Source: Nocardioides insulae DSM 17944
GTDB taxonomy: Bacteria; Actinomycetota; Actinomycetes; Propionibacteriales; Nocardioidaceae
Reading direction: 5' to 3'
DNA length: 64,000 bases
Assembly (NCBI RefSeq): GCF_000422825.1
Contig: NZ_AUGU01000015.1
Location: 209,868 to 273,867, forward strand
Part shown: positions 8,450-16,912 of the stretch, in pieces
Position numbering within the stretch: position 1 is the stretch's first letter
Layout: the number at the start of each line of letters is the position of its first letter
The notes under the pieces: model-generated
Told to the model about the DNA's origin: nothing
Seen by the model: the letters and a program-made list of their open reading frames with translations, nothing else
Databases searched by the model: none
Program-made: the position numbers and the translations under genes

Positions 8450-11272
8450 GTGTCCATTCTCGACAAGCTTCTCCGCCTCGGCGAAGGCAAGATCCTGCGC
8501 CAGCTCGAAGCCATTGCGAAGGCGGTCAACGCCATCGAGGACGACTTCGTGGCGATGAGCGATGAGGAGCTCGCCGGTCAGACCGACGAGTTCAAGAAGC
8601 GGCTCGCCGACGGCGAGACCCTCGACGACCTGATGCCCGAGGCGTTCGCGACGGTCCGGGAGGCCGCCAAGCGGGTCACCGGGATGCGCCCCTTCGACGT
8701 GCAGGTCATGGGTGCGGCCGCGCTGCACATGGGCAACATCGCCGAGATGAAGACCGGTGAGGGCAAGACGCTGGTCGCCGTGCTCCCGTCGTACCTCAAT
8801 GCGCTGACCGGTGAAGGCGTGCACGTGGTCACGGTCAACGACTACCTGGCGAAGTTCCAGTCCGAGATGATGGGTCGTATCCACCACTTCCTCGGGCTGA
8901 CCACCGGGGTGATCCTGCCCCAGATGACTCCGGACGAGCGCCGCGCCGCCTACGCCTGCGACATCACCTACGGCACCAACAACGAGCTCGGCTTCGACTA
9001 CCTGCGCGACAACATGGCCGACTCGCTGGAGAACTGCGTCCAGCGTGGGCACCACTTCGCGATCGTCGACGAGGTCGACTCCATCCTCATCGACGAGGCC
9101 CGGACCCCGCTGATCATCAGTGGTCCCACCGAGGACGACGTGAAGTGGTACGGCGAGTTCGCCAAGATCGTGCGCAAGATGGAGAAGGACGTCGACTACG
9201 AGGTCGACGAGAAGAAGCGCACCATCTCCGTGCTCGAGCCGGGCATCACCGTGGTCGAGGACCACCTGGGCATCGACAACCTCTACGAGTCTGTCAACAC
9301 CCCCCTGATCTCGTTCATGAACAACGCGATCAAGGCCAAGGAGCTCTTCCGCAAGGACAAGGAGTACGTCGTCGCGCAGGGCGAGGTGCTCATCGTCGAC
9401 GAGCACACCGGCCGGATGCTGGCCGGGCGCCGCTACAACGACGGCCTCCACCAGGCGATCGAGGCGAAGGAGGGGGTCAAGGTCCGCGAGGAGTACCAGA
9501 CCCTCGCCACGGTGACCCTGCAGAACTACTTCCGGCTCTACGACAAGCTCTCCGGCATGACCGGTACGGCCATGACCGAGGCCTCCGAGTTCGACAAGAT
9601 CTACAAGCTCGGCGTGGTGCCGATCCCGACCAACCGGCCGATGGCCCGGGTCGACCAGTCCGACTTCGTCTACCGCACCGAGGAGGCGAAGTACGAGGCG
9701 GTCGTCGAGGACATCGCCGAGCGGCACAAGGCGGGTCAGCCCGTCCTGGTCGGCACCGTGTCGGTGGAGAAGTCGGAGCACCTCTCCGACCTGATGAAGA
9801 AGAAGGGCATTCCGCACACCGTCCTCAACGCCAAGGTGCACGCGGACGAGGCGAAGATCGTCGCGCTCGCCGGCCACAAGGGCGCGGTCACGGTCGCCAC
9901 CAACATGGCCGGTCGAGGCACCGACATCATGCTCGGTGGATCGGTGGAGTTCCTGGCCGACCAGGACCTGCGCAAGCAGGGCCTCGAGCCCGCCGGCGAG
10001 ACCGCGGACGCCTACGAGGCGGCCTGGGCCGAGAAGATCGAGAAGGTCAAGGAACAGGTCGCCACCGAGCACGAGGAGGTCACCGAGATCGGTGGGCTCT
10101 ACGTCATCGGCACCGAGCGGCACGAGTCCCGCCGGATCGACAACCAGCTGCGTGGTCGATCCGGGCGTCAGGGTGACCCGGGCGAGTCCCGGTTCTACCT
10201 CTCCCTGCAGGACGAGTTGATGCGCCTGTTCAAGTCCGACTGGGTCGACCGGATCCTGCAGATCCTCAACGTCCCCGACGACGTCCCGATCGAGAACAAG
10301 CGGGTCACCAACGCGATCGCCAGCGCCCAGACCCAGGTCGAGGGGCAGAACTTCGAGTCCCGCAAGAACGTCCTCAAGTACGACGACGTGATGGACCGCC
10401 AGCGCAAGGTGATCTACAGCGAGCGCCGGCAGGTCCTCGAGGGCGGGGACCTCGAGGAGCAGGTGCGGGGCTTCCTCGACGATGTGGTCCGGGGCCTGGT
10501 GGAGAACTCCACCGGCGAGTTCGCCGAGGAGTGGGACCTGGCCCAGCTCAGCGTCGACCTCAAGCAGATCTGGCCGCTCGGCGTCGACCTGCAGGCGATG
10601 GCCGACGACGCGGGTGGCCAGTCCGGACTCGACCGCGCGGAGGTCATCGAGGCGCTTCGCAAGGACGCCCACGCCGCCTACGACCGGCGCGAGGAGGAGG
10701 TCGGCGAGGAGGTCATGCGTGAGCTGGAGCGTCGGGTGATCCTCTCGGTGCTGGACCGGAAGTGGCGCGACCACCTCTACGAGATGGACTACCTGCGCGA
10801 GGGCATCTACCTGCGGGCCTACAGCCAGCGCGACCCCCTGGTCGAGTACCAGCACGAGGGCTTCACCATGTTCCAGGCGATGCAGGGCGCCATCAAGGAG
10901 GAGGCTGTCGGCTTCCTGTTCAACCTCGAGGTCCAGGTCGAGGATGAGCCCGAGCCGGCGGTCGGTCTCGACGTGGACGGTGTCGGCGTCGGCGACATCT
11001 CGGCGGCCCTGCGCCAGGAGCACGACCACACCCACCCGCAGATCCGGGCCAAGGGTCTGGACAAGCCCTCGGCGCCCCGGCAGTTGGCCTATTCCGCCCC
11101 CGACGAGCAGGGCGAGGAGGCCGTCCAGGCCGGCACGGTGACCAAGGCGGACGACCCGTACGCCGGCATCGGCCGCAACCAGGCCTGCCCCTGCGGGTCC
11201 GGCAAGAAGTTCAAGCAGTGCCACGGCCGCGCCGGCGGCCCGACCGGCCTCACCACCCGGGTGAACGGCTGA
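8450..11272 (+). CDS. secA: Preprotein translocase ATPase SecA
   Basis: Essential motor of the Sec export pathway; it drives unfolded preproteins through SecYEG. The 940-residue length fits SecA1. Motifs seen: Walker A MKTGEGKT (about 100-107), [15 protein letters not shown] (about 205-220), the helicase motif [10 protein letters not shown], the [13 protein letters not shown] region, and a C-terminal SEC-C zinc motif [14 protein letters not shown] (about 913-926). The start is GTG with CAGGAG about 10 bases upstream. Synteny with mtrB-lpqB-comF-hpf supports SecA1 rather than the accessory SecA2. A strong hairpin follows. Confidence 0.98.
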   Translation: MSILDKLLRLGEGKILRQLEAIAKAVNAIEDDFVAMSDEELAGQTDEFKKRLADGETLDDLMPEAFATVREAAKRVTGMRPFDVQVMGAAALHMGNIAEMKTGEGKTLVAVLPSYLNALTGEGVHVVTVNDYLAKFQSEMMGRIHHFLGLTTGVILPQMTPDERRAAYACDITYGTNNELGFDYLRDNMADSLENCVQRGHHFAIVDEVDSILIDEARTPLIISGPTEDDVKWYGEFAKIVRKMEKDVDYEVDEKKRTISVLEPGITVVEDHLGIDNLYESVNTPLISFMNNAIKAKELFRKDKEYVVAQGEVLIVDEHTGRMLAGRRYNDGLHQAIEAKEGVKVREEYQTLATVTLQNYFRLYDKLSGMTGTAMTEASEFDKIYKLGVVPIPTNRPMARVDQSDFVYRTEEAKYEAVVEDIAERHKAGQPVLVGTVSVEKSEHLSDLMKKKGIPHTVLNAKVHADEAKIVALAGHKGAVTVATNMAGRGTDIMLGGSVEFLADQDLRKQGLEPAGETADAYEAAWAEKIEKVKEQVATEHEEVTEIGGLYVIGTERHESRRIDNQLRGRSGRQGDPGESRFYLSLQDELMRLFKSDWVDRILQILNVPDDVPIENKRVTNAIASAQTQVEGQNFESRKNVLKYDDVMDRQRKVIYSERRQVLEGGDLEEQVRGFLDDVVRGLVENSTGEFAEEWDLAQLSVDLKQIWPLGVDLQAMADDAGGQSGLDRAEVIEALRKDAHAAYDRREEEVGEEVMRELERRVILSVLDRKWRDHLYEMDYLREGIYLRAYSQRDPLVEYQHEGFTMFQAMQGAIKEEAVGFLFNLEVQVEDEPEPAVGLDVDGVGVGDISAALRQEHDHTHPQIRAKGLDKPSAPRQLAYSAPDEQGEEAVQAGTVTKADDPYAGIGRNQACPCGSGKKFKQCHGRAGGPTGLTTRVNG

Positions 11273-11307
11273 GGCACGCCGCCTCACCGAGCACGCTCAC
11301 CGCGCGC

Positions 11308-11344
11308 CGACGGCCCTCGACCCTTGCCGGGTCGGGGGCCGTCG
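11308..11344. terminator. Bidirectional terminator hairpin between secA and the Rv3235-like gene
   Basis: CGACGGCCC-T-CGACCC pairs with GGGTCG-G-GGGCCGTCG around the loop TTGCC. It lies between two convergent genes, so it could serve both. Confidence 0.65.
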
Positions 11345-11364
11345 AGGCTGTGGGGAGAAGAGGG

Positions 11365-11934
11365 TCAGGCGAACTCGAGCGCCGTACACACCCATCGTCC
11401 GGCCCGCTCCTCGAACCGGGCGGCGAGTGCTCGGGAGCGCTCCCCGTAGCGCACATGCAGCGCCGCCTCGGCCACGCCGGGGCGCGGCTGGGCCACATGC
11501 GCGTTGACGACGCGGGGGCGCACCGGCTGGACGCGCCCCTGCCCGGGGGAGTGGCGCCCGGCACGGCCGACGGTCCGGGCGCGTTCGGCCAGGTCCTCGT
11601 AGACGTCCGAACTGGTCCAGCGCAGCAGTTGGGTGAGCGGGCGATCGCCGCCCACGATCTCCACGGCGGCCTGCCCGAAGCGCCACGCCCAGTTGCGGAC
11701 GTCGGGAACCCGGGATGAACGTCGGATCGGGACGACCTGGGCGGAGCCGCGCGCCGGTCCGTGCGCGGCAGTCGGCCGCCGGGGCGACCTGACCTGGGGC
11801 GGATCCTGGCGCGGCTGGAGATCGAGGGCGAGCGTGCCCTGGACGCTCGTGTCGACGTCACCGGGTCGGGACGCCGGGGAACCCTGCGATGAGGGGGGCT
11901 CCGCTCGGAACGGGACGACTTCGCGGTCGGGCAT
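11365..11934 (-). CDS. Rv3235-family (DUF6459-like) protein
   Basis: Conserved actinobacterial protein of unknown function, 189 residues. The first 85 residues are low complexity. The conserved C-terminal half has the pattern WRFGQAAVEIVGGDRPLTQL followed by LLRWTSSDVYEDL and a final strand WVCTALEF. It neighbours secA in mycobacteria too (Rv3235). It lies 46 bases downstream of the LysM gene on the same strand, so they are probably co-transcribed. Confidence 0.7.
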   Translation of the reverse strand: MPDREVVPFRAEPPSSQGSPASRPGDVDTSVQGTLALDLQPRQDPPQVRSPRRPTAAHGPARGSAQVVPIRRSSRVPDVRNWAWRFGQAAVEIVGGDRPLTQLLRWTSSDVYEDLAERARTVGRAGRHSPGQGRVQPVRPRVVNAHVAQPRPGVAEAALHVRYGERSRALAARFEERAGRWVCTALEFA

Positions 11935-11980
11935 GGCGACTCCTGTCTTCGAGGACGACTGGCGGGGCTGGGCGACCGGC

Positions 11981-12697
11981 TCAGCCGTCGCGCCCCTCGG
12001 GCCGGTGGTGGAGTTCGCGCGGCAGGCTGAGGCGCTGTCCTGGGACGATGAGGTCCGGGTCCTCGCCGATCACCGCGCGGTTGGCGTCGTGGAGCAGATG
12101 CACGGAGGAGGCGACCTGGGAGTCGGGCGCCGAGCCGGGGAGACGGGTGCGTGTGAGTGCCCAGAGGCTGTCGCCTCGCCGCACCACGACCGAGTCCGCC
12201 GCGCCGAGGGCCGACGCATCGGCGGGAGAGCCCCTACCGGTCGGCCCGGACGGTGCCTCTCCGTCCACGGGGCGGTCGGGGTAGGGGAGCCCGGCCGTCA
12301 CGGGGCCCTCGTTGCGCCCCGGCCCGAGGAACATCGGGCCCGGTGTCGCGCCCGCCGGCGTTGCCGCCGCTCCGGTCAGGGCGATCCCGCAGGCCAGCAG
12401 GACCAGGCGTCTGGCCAGCGGCGGTACGCCGACCGGACCCGCGCAGGCGAGGTGACCGCCCACCGGCGTGCGCAGCACCTCGAGCACCACGGCGGAGACC
12501 GACGCCCATGCCCAGGCCGTGCAGCAGCCGATCGCGATCAGGCAGCCACGGGCGAGCAGTTCGTCGAAGGCGGCCGGCCCGGACAGCGGTCGGACCAGTT
12601 GCCGATGCGCCACCCGGAGGAGAAGGACAGCGAGGGCGGTGGCGAGCAGCCACACGAGGAGGGAACGGAGACGTGGACCTGGCCGAGCGACGTTCAT
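11981..12697 (-). CDS. LysM-domain membrane protein
   Basis: 238-residue envelope protein. It has a short basic N-terminus, a hydrophobic segment (about 10-28), two further hydrophobic stretches (about 50-80 and 92-112), a disordered Pro/Gly region, and a C-terminal LysM domain (about 165-225: VVRRGDSLWALTRTRL to DPDLIVPGQRLSLP). LysM domains bind peptidoglycan. Placed with the Rv3235-like gene and divergent from an orphan gene, it has a well-formed promoter at 12739-12768. Its role is not known beyond cell-wall binding. Confidence 0.8.
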   Translation of the reverse strand: MNVARPGPRLRSLLVWLLATALAVLLLRVAHRQLVRPLSGPAAFDELLARGCLIAIGCCTAWAWASVSAVVLEVLRTPVGGHLACAGPVGVPPLARRLVLLACGIALTGAAATPAGATPGPMFLGPGRNEGPVTAGLPYPDRPVDGEAPSGPTGRGSPADASALGAADSVVVRRGDSLWALTRTRLPGSAPDSQVASSVHLLHDANRAVIGEDPDLIVPGQRLSLPRELHHRPEGRDG

Positions 12698-12720
12698 GTC
12701 GAAACCCCTGAAATCGTGCT

Positions 12721-12740
12721 GTTTGCGTCTGTTTGCCTAT
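12721..12740. repeat. Tandem 10-base direct repeats in the LysM promoter
   Basis: Two adjacent GTTTGCNTNT units (12721-12730 and 12731-12740) sit one helical turn apart, overlapping the start of the -10 box of the minus-strand promoter. The spacing suits a DNA-binding protein that recognises direct repeats. Confidence 0.4.
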
Positions 12741-12768
12741 CTCAAACCTCGCTTGTCTTCTATGTCAA
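12739..12768 (-). promoter_or_regulatory. Promoter for the LysM/Rv3235-like operon
   Basis: Read on the minus strand, a perfect TTGACA (12768-12763) is followed after 18 bases by TGAGAT (12744-12739), in an AT-rich island unusual for this window. The LysM ATG at 12697 lies about 40 bases downstream. Confidence 0.6.
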
Positions 12769-12850
12769 TCATTTGTCGCCGTTGTGGATGAGGGGATCCG
12801 CAGGGTCGGGGCCCAGCACACCCACCGGTGCCGTGTGGCAGGCTCGGCGC

Positions 12851-13387
12851 ATGGCATGGGAGGAGGAGCTCTTCGGGTTCTTCGAGGACCTCGAGGCGCA
12901 GGCGGAGGCCGGGTTCGCCGCGGAACGTGCGGCCGAGCTCGCGGATCGGAGCCGGGCGGAGTATCAACAGGTCACCCTGCCGGCCCGAATGATGGCCTCG
13001 GTCGGCCGAGAGGTGCAGACCGAGGTGCGTGGGGTCGGGGCCCTCGCCGGTGAGTTGGAGCGTGTCTGCGAGGAGTGGTTCCTACTCCGCTCCCGCGGGC
13101 AGGACTGGATCGTGCGGCATCAGGCACTGATGACGGTGGCAGGAGCCTCCGAGCGCGCGGTGCCCGCCGTCGCATGGTCGCCGATCACGCGGCTGGGCCT
13201 AGGGTCGGCTCTACGCCGCCTCGCCGATCGGGCGGAGCGGTGCGTGCTGCACCTGATCGACGGCACCACCCATGAGGGGATCCTCCGGCGAGTCGGAGCC
13301 GACTTCGCCGAACTGCTCACGGGAGAGGGACGGCGAGAGCTCCTCGTGGCGTACGCCGGTCTCGCCGCGGTGCAGAGTAGGGAGTGA
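12851..13387 (+). CDS. Hypothetical protein, family not recognised
   Basis: 178 residues, soluble, with no signal or membrane segment. The N-terminal 40 residues are acidic and helical (MAWEEELFGFFEDLEAQAEA), the rest is mixed, and the second half contains VLHLIDGTTHEGILRRVGADFAELL, which reads like an Sm/Hfq-like or small barrel strand pattern (speculative). It is divergent from the LysM gene. There is no Shine-Dalgarno; CAGGCT at 12839-12844 lies 6 bases before the ATG, suggesting leaderless expression. Codon usage matches neighbours, so the ORF looks real. Confidence 0.6.
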   Translation: MAWEEELFGFFEDLEAQAEAGFAAERAAELADRSRAEYQQVTLPARMMASVGREVQTEVRGVGALAGELERVCEEWFLLRSRGQDWIVRHQALMTVAGASERAVPAVAWSPITRLGLGSALRRLADRAERCVLHLIDGTTHEGILRRVGADFAELLTGEGRRELLVAYAGLAAVQSRE

Positions 13388-13508
13388 ACGGAGCCCGGTC
13401 ACTCGCCGGTGCGGGGTGAGTCGGGTGCCCGCTCAGGAGTCGGCCACGCCCCGGCCCGCCGCGGGGGGGGCAGCATGTCGCAGGTCCGGTCGGATCAGCA
13501 CTCCGTCA

Positions 13509-13527
13509 CCACCGGGTGACCCGGTGG
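13509..13527 (-). terminator. Hairpin after tatB
   Basis: A perfect 8-pair stem CCACCGGG/CCCGGTGG with a 3-base loop lies 15 bases beyond the tatB stop, in the gap between convergent genes. Confidence 0.45.
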
Positions 13528-13542
13528 CGGGACCTCCGGCCC

Positions 13543-13884
13543 TCAGGTGGCGTCGGCGTCGAAGGGTGGCCGCTCACCGGGGCCCAGCTTGGCGGGCGTC
13601 CGACCTCGGGTGGAGCGTGAGCGCTCCTCCTCGTCGGCCTCGGCCATGACCTCGGAGAGCTGCTTCTTGACGAAGTTGCGGGGATCGAGGTCGCTGAGCT
13701 CGAGGTCGGAGTACTCCGGGCCGAGCTGTTCCCGGAGCTCGTCGCGGGCATTGTTCGCGAAGCTGCGCGCCTTGCGGAGGAAACCTCCTGCCTGGCGCGC
13801 TAGCTCCGGCAGCTTGTCGGGACCGAAGACGAGAACCGCAACGAAGACGATGACAGCCAGCTCCGGCAATCCGATCCCGAACAC
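13543..13884 (-). CDS. tatB: Sec-independent translocase protein TatB
   Basis: Subunit of the twin-arginine translocase. The 113-residue protein has the typical N-terminal helix beginning MFGIGLPELAVIVFVAVLVF, the FGPDKLPELARQ hinge, an amphipathic helix and a charged C-terminal tail. It starts with GTG 3 bases after the mrp stop, so it is the last gene of the minus-strand run. Mycobacteria also have tatB near mrp (Rv1224, Rv1229c). TatA is not in the window. Confidence 0.9.
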   Translation of the reverse strand: MFGIGLPELAVIVFVAVLVFGPDKLPELARQAGGFLRKARSFANNARDELREQLGPEYSDLELSDLDPRNFVKKQLSEVMAEADEEERSRSTRGRTPAKLGPGERPPFDADAT

Positions 13885-13887
13885 GGG

Positions 13888-15051
13888 TCAGAACCTACTG
13901 GATGGAGTGAGCCCGAGTTGCATACCGGCCAGTCCTCGGGACCGTCCGGCGAGTCGCTCGGCGACGGCGATCAGCTGACGTGCGGCGGGGGAGGCGGGAT
14001 CCGCGCTCACGATCGGCGTACCGGCGTCTCCGCCCTCGCGCAGGGCGGGCTCGAGGGGCACCTGGCCCAGCAGCGGCACCTCGGTGCCGAACCGCTGGGT
14101 CAGCGTGCCGGCCACGCGCTCGCCGCCACCGGATCCGAAGACCTCGATCCGGTGCTCCACGCCTTCCTCGGCGCAGTGCGGGCAGGCCAGGTAGCTCATG
14201 TTCTCGACCACACCGACGACCCGCTGGTGCATCATCTCGGCCATCGTGCCGGCCCGCTCGGCCACCTCGGCGGCGGCCTCCTGGGGGGTGGTCACCACGA
14301 CGATCTCGGCATTGGGGAGGTGCTGGCCCAGCGAGATCGCCACATCGCCGGTGCCCGGGGGCAGGTCGAGCAGCAGGACGTCGAGATCGCCCCAGTACAC
14401 GTCGGCGAGCATCTGCACGAGCGCACGGTCGAGCATCGGCCCCCGCCAGGCGACCACCTGGTCGCGGCGGGGCTTGAGCATGCCGATCGAGATCACCGAG
14501 ACACCGGACTCGGTCGGCACCGGCATGATCAGGTCGTCGACCTGCGTGGGCCGGGCCTCGGCGGCACCGAGCATGGCGGGAACCGAGTGGCCGTAGATGT
14601 CGGCGTCGACGATGCCGACCTTGAGTCCCTGCTCGGCCATGGCGAGGGCCAGGTTGACCGTCACCGACGACTTGCCCACGCCGCCCTTGCCGGAGGCGAT
14701 CGCGAAGACCTTGGTCAGCGAGCCGGGCTTGGCGAACGGGATCTCCCGCTGGGCGGCGCCGCCGGTGAGTCCCTCCCGCATCTCGGCGCGCTGCTCGGCG
14801 GACATCACGCCGAGGTCGATGTTGACCGCGGTGACTCCGGGAACTGCGCCGACCGCTTCGGTGACATCGCGGTTGATGGTGTCCTTGAGCGGGCAGCCCG
14901 CCACGGTGAGGAGGACCCTGGTGTCGACGACGCCGTCGTCGCTCACGTCGACCGACTCGACCATGCCGAGCTCGGTGATGGGGCGCTTGATCTCGGGGTC
15001 GTTCACGGTCGCGAGGGCGGCCTTGACCTGGTCCAGAAGGGCGGTACTCAC
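13888..15051 (-). CDS. Mrp/ApbC-type Fe-S carrier ATPase
   Basis: P-loop ATPase (387 residues) of the Mrp/NBP35 family, which carries or assembles iron-sulfur clusters. An N-terminal MIP18/DUF59 domain (about 1-95, ATVNDPEIKRPITELGMV) precedes the ParA/MinD-like fold with deviant Walker A SGKGGVGKSS (about 117-127), a DLPPGTGD motif, and a CPHC pair (about 290) expected to bind the cluster. The GTG start lies 9 bases after the DUF1003 stop. Synteny matches mycobacterial mrp (Rv1229c). Confidence 0.92.
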   Translation of the reverse strand: MSTALLDQVKAALATVNDPEIKRPITELGMVESVDVSDDGVVDTRVLLTVAGCPLKDTINRDVTEAVGAVPGVTAVNIDLGVMSAEQRAEMREGLTGGAAQREIPFAKPGSLTKVFAIASGKGGVGKSSVTVNLALAMAEQGLKVGIVDADIYGHSVPAMLGAAEARPTQVDDLIMPVPTESGVSVISIGMLKPRRDQVVAWRGPMLDRALVQMLADVYWGDLDVLLLDLPPGTGDVAISLGQHLPNAEIVVVTTPQEAAAEVAERAGTMAEMMHQRVVGVVENMSYLACPHCAEEGVEHRIEVFGSGGGERVAGTLTQRFGTEVPLLGQVPLEPALREGGDAGTPIVSADPASPAARQLIAVAERLAGRSRGLAGMQLGLTPSSRF

Positions 15052-15060
15052 GAGCGCAGC

Positions 15061-15669
15061 CTACGTCTGAGGTGGTGACTCCCGGGATTCGGGACGACCC
15101 GTGGGATCGGGGGAGTCCGCCCCGGTGCGAGGGTCGGCGTCGCGCTCGTCCAACTCGTCGAGCAGGGAACGGAGTTCGGAGCGGAGGAAGTCTCGGGTCG
15201 CGACCTCGCCCACAGCCATCCGCAGGGACGCCATCTCGCGGGCGAGGAACTCCATGTCCGCCTGGGACTGGGCGGCGACCCTGCGATCCTGCTCGGCGAT
15301 GACCCGGTCGCGGTCCTCCTGACGGTTCTGCGCGAGCAGGATCAGCGGTGCGGCGTAGGAGGCCTGGAGACTCAGCGCCAGGGTCAGGAAGATGAAGGGA
15401 AAGTCGTCGAACCGCAACGGTGCCGGGGCCAGCGCGTTCCAGACGATCCAGGCGACCACCACGGCGGTCATCCAGATGAGGAACTGGGCGGTGCCCATGT
15501 AACGGGCGAAGGTCTCGGCGAAGCGGCCGAACGCGTCCTCGCCCATCGAGGGGCGTTTCACCAATCGGCGACGGACCTCCTGAGGAGTGTCCAGGCGGCC
15601 CTCCCGGCGCTTGTTCCCGCTCGCGTCCCGGCTCTTGTCGCGTGGGCGCTCGGTGCGGGCCTCAGCCAT
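15061..15669 (-). CDS. DUF1003 membrane protein
   Basis: DUF1003-family membrane protein, 202 residues from the ATG at 15669; that ATG lies within the last codons of the upstream gene (8-base overlap), which favours it over one 18 bases further up. Two hydrophobic segments are seen near residues 65-85 (FLIWMTAVVVAWIVWNAL) and 95-120 (FIFLTLALSLQASYAAPLIL), followed by AQNRQ and a helical charged tail. Coupling with an MgtE-N/CBS gene suggests a shared membrane or metal-ion role; this is inference. Confidence 0.82.
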   Translation of the reverse strand: MAEARTERPRDKSRDASGNKRREGRLDTPQEVRRRLVKRPSMGEDAFGRFAETFARYMGTAQFLIWMTAVVVAWIVWNALAPAPLRFDDFPFIFLTLALSLQASYAAPLILLAQNRQEDRDRVIAEQDRRVAAQSQADMEFLAREMASLRMAVGEVATRDFLRSELRSLLDELDERDADPRTGADSPDPTGRPESRESPPQT

Positions 15670-16912
15670 GGTGCACCGCCCGGTCACGCCAGTTCTCCGG
15701 CAGCATGTGGTCGACCAGGTCGTCCACGGTCACCACGCCGATCAGGTGCCCGACCGGGTCGACCACGGGCGCGGCCACCAGGTTGTACGTCGCCAGGTGG
15801 ATCGCGACATCGTCGATCGTGCTCGCCGGCTTGAGCGGGTCCATGGTGTTGTCGAGAGCGCCGGCGACCAGCGTGGACGGTGGCTCGCGGAGCAGCCGCT
15901 GGATGTGGGCCACCCCCAGGAACCGACCGGTCGGGGTCTCCAGGGGAGGTCGGCAGATGTAGACCGCCGAGGCCAGCGCGGGGGTGAGTTCGGGCTTGCG
16001 CACATGGGCCAGGGCATCGGCGATGGTGGCGTCGGGCCCCAGGATGACCGGCTCGGGCGTCATCATCGCGCCGGCGGTGTTCTCCTCATACGACATCAGC
16101 CGCCGGACGTCCTCGGCCTCCTCGGGCTCCATCAGGTCGAGCAGCACGGCGGCGGTCTCCGCCGGCAGGTCGGCGATGAGGTCGGCGGCGTCCTCGGGAG
16201 ACATCTCCTCCAAGACGTCGGCCGCACGCTCCTTCTCCAGGTGCTCGAGGATCTCGACCTGGTCGTCCTCGGGCAGTTCCTCCAGGACGTCGGCGAGGCG
16301 CTCGTCGTTCAGCCCGGCGACGACCTGGTGGCGTCGCTCGGTGGGCAGATCGTGGATCATGTGGGCCGCGTCGGCAGGGCGCATCTCGTTGAGGGCCTGC
16401 ACCAGGTGGGTGGTGCCCTGGGTGGGGGAGCGCCGGGCCAGGCCGACGACGTCGCGCCACTCGACCACGTGGCTCTGCCCGCGCCGCCGCAACCCCTTGG
16501 AGGGCTCGCGCACGGCCACTCGGGAGAGCACCCAGTCGCGGTTGCGCGCCTGCTCCATGGCGACGTCGTACACCAGGCCGGTGACGCCGGAGCTCGGGAT
16601 GCTGACCTGTCGGTCCAGCATCTGCCCGATCACCAGGGTCTCGGTGGAGCGCTGCTCGAACCTGCGCAGGTTGATCAGGCCGGTGGAGGAGACGTGGTCG
16701 CTCTCGATCGCGGTGACCCGGGTCATCGGCACGAAGATGCGGCGCCGGCCGAGCACCTCGGTGACGAGCCCGAGCACGCGGGGCTGGCTGGAGGCGTCGC
16801 TGCGCAGCGTCACGACGAGGTCGCGGACCTTTCCGACCTGGTCGCCCTGTGGATCGAAGATCGGCAGCCCGACGAGGCGGGCCACGAAGACACGGACCGG
16901 GGCGCTGCTCAC
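15662..16912 (-). CDS. MgtE N-domain / CBS-pair protein lacking the transport domain
   Basis: 416-residue cytosolic protein. It has N-terminal PRC-barrel-like repeats (GLPIFDPQGDQVGKVRDLVV), an MgtE N-terminal helical superhelix (about 190-290, with DAADLIADLPAETAAVLLDLM), and a CBS pair (about 290-410). It lacks the five-helix MgtE membrane domain, so it senses rather than transports. Its GTG overlaps the stop of the upstream nuclease-phosphatase gene (GTGA) and its end overlaps the DUF1003 gene, a likely membrane partner. The mycobacterial equivalent is Rv1232c. Confidence 0.85.
   Translation of the reverse strand: MSSAPVRVFVARLVGLPIFDPQGDQVGKVRDLVVTLRSDASSQPRVLGLVTEVLGRRRIFVPMTRVTAIESDHVSSTGLINLRRFEQRSTETLVIGQMLDRQVSIPSSGVTGLVYDVAMEQARNRDWVLSRVAVREPSKGLRRRGQSHVVEWRDVVGLARRSPTQGTTHLVQALNEMRPADAAHMIHDLPTERRHQVVAGLNDERLADVLEELPEDDQVEILEHLEKERAADVLEEMSPEDAADLIADLPAETAAVLLDLMEPEEAEDVRRLMSYEENTAGAMMTPEPVILGPDATIADALAHVRKPELTPALASAVYICRPPLETPTGRFLGVAHIQRLLREPPSTLVAGALDNTMDPLKPASTIDDVAIHLATYNLVAAPVVDPVGHLIGVVTVDDLVDHMLPENWRDRAVHHG

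Noticed and set aside
8441..11287. 948-residue open frame antisense to secA
   Set aside because: Mirror of the secA codon bias in GC-rich DNA (low-complexity Leu/Val/Asp/Gly protein, no domain); secA is unambiguous.
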